Source: Peromyscus leucopus
Taxonomy: Eukaryota; Chordata; Mammalia; Rodentia; Cricetidae
NCBI RefSeq assembly: GCF_004664715.2
Contig: NC_051074.1
Coordinates: forward strand, 17,481,058 to 17,545,057
DNA: 64,000 nt
Direction of reading: 5' to 3'
Part shown: piece by piece, positions 60,716 through 64,000 of the stretch
Layout of the letters: each line of letters opens with the position of its first letter
Position numbering within the stretch: position 1 is the first letter of the stretch
The notes under the pieces: generated by a model
Database searches by the model: none
Told to the model about the DNA's origin: nothing
What the model saw: the letters and a program-made list of their open reading frames with translations, nothing else
Translations under genes and position numbers: made by a program

Positions 60716-61294
60716 TGAGAATGGTTATTGTGAAAACTTAACACCCACACCCATTTACCTCACTTGCCTTTGTTCCAAAGAAATTTCATAGTTTTCAGCC
60801 TTTGTCCCTAGACATCAACATTTAAGGTGAATGGAACTTCCATCAGACAACTATTTTAAGTGCTTTGCCTCTTTCAAATGATCACATTTATATATAATCA
60901 TTTATATGAACATTGAAAAGACATTAAAATGGTTAAATCTTGCCACATCAAAACTTATTTTTGTATCACTATCACTATCTACATTTCTGTCACTTCTTGT
61001 TTTCCCTTGTTATTTAAAACTTAATTGAAAGTAATTTTAAGAATTAATAGAAATTAGATTTCAAGTCTTTCAATGGGTACTGCCTTGAATTGATACAAAA
61101 TTTTAATGCAGGTTTTTTAACCTTGCAAATGCATCCATTTTACTAACCAAAGCCTTCAGAAGTACACTAGAGAGCAAGACAAATTACTTCCTCTCCAAAT
61201 AAATATGCACTATAGTAACTACTGGCTGTTTTACTATTTCAATGCCTGTAGAAAATTATTACAATTAGAAATTATTTCTGCAATAATAAAAAAT

Positions 61295-61351
<57 letters not shown>

Positions 61352-63430
61352 TTATTAAGAATTTTGCTTCTTATTAAATGTTTCTGTTCTCCCCAGCACT
61401 CTGAGTTTCATCTCTTTAACACGGCCTCTGAAGACTCTTTAGTTAATGTGTATTTGAAGTATCATCCTCCTCACAATGAACTGTGCTAGAAAGTACCATC
61501 AAGCCTTCAGCTCTGAAAGAAATCAATCTAGTGATGGTAAATGGTCTGTGGTCTCACAGGGATAGACTCATCTGTTAAAACTTTAAAGCCATACAAATCA
61601 AACATCCTCTCCTTTTGTAGAGTGCTTTATGTGGAATTAATGTATTTTAACCCACATGACACTAGCAGTTTCTATTTCTTTTCTTGTAACATGTACAGAA
61701 AACTGATACCTTTTGGGGCTGTGAATTTTGCCATTTCAGGTCAATTCCACTGTTTGCATTGATTATTGTGGCCAAATGCTGAGACACTCATCGGTAACTG
61801 ATCAGTTGTTTAATTTGTTTTGCTGGTTTGTTACTGATGCATAGCCACAATTAGTTAAGTGTGTCAGTAATTTTCAAAATATTTTAGCAAATTAATAGAC
61901 TTAAAATGAATTAGAAATTGCCTGCAATGATATAAAAATAACTGTATCATAAATAAACCTATTTAAACCCATCTAACACCAAATAAAAGCAAGTAGATAA
62001 AAACTGAGGCTGACAGAAAAAAATATTATTTTATTAAAAGAATATTTATAGATAAATATCAAAAGTGATAAATTCCAAGTTTGCAGAAAAGTCTACAGTC
62101 TTGTGATCAATCTTTTCTACCTACCTTTTATAGCCCAAACCATACACAGTTCATAGAAATATTAAGACATAAGTCTCAAAAGTATAAAGATAGGTTAAGA
62201 AAATGTCCCAAATAATTACTAATCATATTTTGAATAAATAAGAATTAGGTCTTTATACTAATTTTATTGACTATGTCTTCCATCTACACCATATCTGCTC
62301 CATAGTTAATAACTAACCTTACAATTGTAATGCAATGTATATGACATTCAAGACAACATCATAAAAACAACAAAAGCCATGACTACTCAGAAGTTTCTCT
62401 ATTTGTCAAAAAAAAAAAAAACCCAAAAATGTAAATCTAGTGATAGCATAACTAAAATAAATGAGTTCAAGTATGGAATATTTTTACCAATCTAGTGAGA
62501 ATAATTATACCAGGAAGAGGTATGTAATCTCTACCCATAAATACCAAAGGTATGTTTATTTAGTTTGTTCTATCATATCCTACTTTTAAAAAGAAAAATA
62601 AGTCTGCTATTCTCTGAATCCTTAAAGTTATTGCTCACTTTGTTTTAGACTTCCTGGTAAGATAAGATTTGAAATAACATAGTGGACAAATATTTCAGGC
62701 AAAAATGTAGTATTTCAGATTATTCTTGAGGAAAATTCCTGGAATCCATCAGCATTAATTAGCCTGGAACAAAGCTGCGTAGAAACATGAGCAACTATAC
62801 AGATTTTCTGTTCCACTTCTAAGCCTAGACAAGCAAAAAGGCAGCTCTCCATGCAATTCAAACACACACAATTGCGTGACCTTTGTGATGTATTAGCTAG
62901 TCTCCTTAGTTTTTTGTTGTTTAGTTTTGCTTTTTTGTTATTTGATAACATACCCAAAGAGTATGATCATCTGTTTTTCAGAAACACAATAACTAAGAAA
63001 CAAATCCTCAAAATTATTAACAAAAAGTTGGGAAAAATTCATTTGAGAACCCAAAATGTTGGAGCTCTGCTCTTCTCCCTCTTAAATGTATTGTTGGAAA
63101 GAGGTGCTGTAAAGTGCTGCATCTCTGACAGCAGCCTCACCGAATTTTCCTTCCTACTTTTATTTGCCTGAATGCATTTCAAGGCTGTGCTCATTACTGG
63201 TACATGATTTGATTGGAGATTATTCTGAATGAATTTGGAGTAATACTAGGATTCTTTGATTGGCCAACCTAAGAATCTTGGAATCCAAGCTAGTCAACTA
63301 GAGTATACTTTGATGATTAATAATAATCTACAGATAATTTTAGCATCTAGATATATTTGTTGCACCACAGTAAGAAGATGGTACATTTAGAGAGATACAA
63401 AGTATTTAAAGCAGAAAAACAAATTATATT
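60716..63430. other. Mostly single-copy-looking sequence with (TA)n at 61,302-61,347
   Basis: Contains a TA tract of about 46 bases. The remainder, especially 61,370-61,900, is balanced, non-repetitive sequence. No exon could be supported. The 106-codon frame at 62,851-63,171 has no recognisable domain. Confidence 0.35.
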
Positions 63431-63436
63431 GTAGCA

Positions 63437-63570
63437 AGCTGGGCATGGTGATACACACTTGTAATCCCATCTTTCAGGAAGCAGAAACCAAGAAATTTGC
63501 ATAAATTCAAGTCCAGCCTTCTCTAAGCTATGAATTCCCATCTAAACAGTGTTACACAGTGAAAGAAAAG
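63437..63570 (+). mobile_element. B1-related SINE, degraded
   Basis: 'AGCTGGGCATGGTGATACAC', 'ACTTGTAATCCCATCTTTCA' and 'ATTCAAGTCCAGCCTTCTCT' give the B1 order. The end, near 'GTTACACAGTGAAAGAAAAG', is decayed. Confidence 0.78.
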
Positions 63571-64000
63571 TACTTGGACTTTGTCATTTGATATGTAAAC
63601 AGTGAAGAAAAGAGAGTCTTTGTTGAATTGAGGCTGGCAATGGTATCCACTGCCTGAGTTTTCCTCCCCAGGACTAGAAAGGCTTTTTCTGCCAGGGGCT
63701 TGTTTGCTCTGTGGGCAGGAACACCTATCCCCAATAGAAGTGTCCTCAAAGATATAAGCCACTCATGGAACCCTTCTCCATCTGCAAAATAAATCACTAG
63801 AATATTTGATGCCTTGGGAACCTATTGTGAGTAAGTTTTCTTTGCTTGGTCAGTAATGGGTCTTAAGGCCTTCTGTATAGGGCTCTACTACTCCAGTCCA
63901 TTCTGAGGGGATCCAAGGAAATCTTGAAGGAGTGTCAAGTCAGTTTCCTCAATTACCTCATGGAGCCAAACTACTAGCTTTCTCCTTCTTCTGGTCCTAA
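63571..64000. other. No gene recognised
   Basis: GC content is slightly higher than in the neighbours. Overlapping minus-strand frames of 79 and 81 codons (63,523-63,797) and an AATAAA at about 63,787 might reflect an old LTR, but no family or domain was recognised. Confidence 0.3.

Noticed and set aside
63523..63797. Two overlapping 79-81 codon minus-strand frames
   Set aside because: Overlapping chance frames; no recognised protein family.

Overview
This is repeat-rich, AT-rich mammalian DNA with no intact protein-coding gene. B1, B3/B4 and ID-type SINEs, rodent L1 3' ends and a URR1-type hAT remnant point to a muroid rodent. Two elements with the architecture of mys retrotransposons (about 2.8 kb, LTRs about 344 bp) point to a cricetid, most likely Peromyscus or a close neotomine/sigmodontine relative. 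The species is an inference; no search could be run. All longer reading frames are chance frames, simple repeats or remnants of mobile elements.

Left part (1-17,200): a degraded betaretrovirus-like (class II) pol fragment lies at about 700-2,290, with RNase H and integrase domains broken by stops and frameshifts. Its downstream region runs to about 4,165, carries a B1, and is homologous to the mys elements further right. Next come a compound TC/TA/TG microsatellite, a processed RPL36A/RPL44-type ribosomal protein pseudogene (5,562-5,855), an ID-like SINE, a rearranged L1, a MaLR-type LTR, further microsatellites, a B1 with an expanded AAAG tail, and two L1 3' ends (13,385-15,285).

Middle left (17,750-32,450): an old antisense L1 (17,750-19,620), about 10 kb of mostly non-repetitive AT-rich sequence with no recognised gene but some candidate conserved non-coding stretches, then several antisense L1 pieces ending in a long TC repeat.

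Centre (32,602-38,562): the most informative structure. An older mys-like element on the plus strand has diverged LTRs and a TTTTTC target-site duplication. A second, young mys-like element on the minus strand (34,632-37,469) is inserted into it, with two identical 344-bp LTRs and a CACTTC duplication. Both keep a Lys-tRNA-type primer binding site, a polypurine tract and a leader, but of pol only a remnant of the integrase C-terminal domain. They therefore look like non-autonomous deletion derivatives of an autonomous retrovirus related to the 700-4,165 fragment. A 3 x 75 bp minisatellite lies just right of the outer element.

Right part (38,950-64,000): more L1 fragments, including one with a twin-priming-type inversion, B3/B4/B1 SINEs, URR1 ends, possible old LTRs, microsatellites, and long AT-rich stretches without recognised features.
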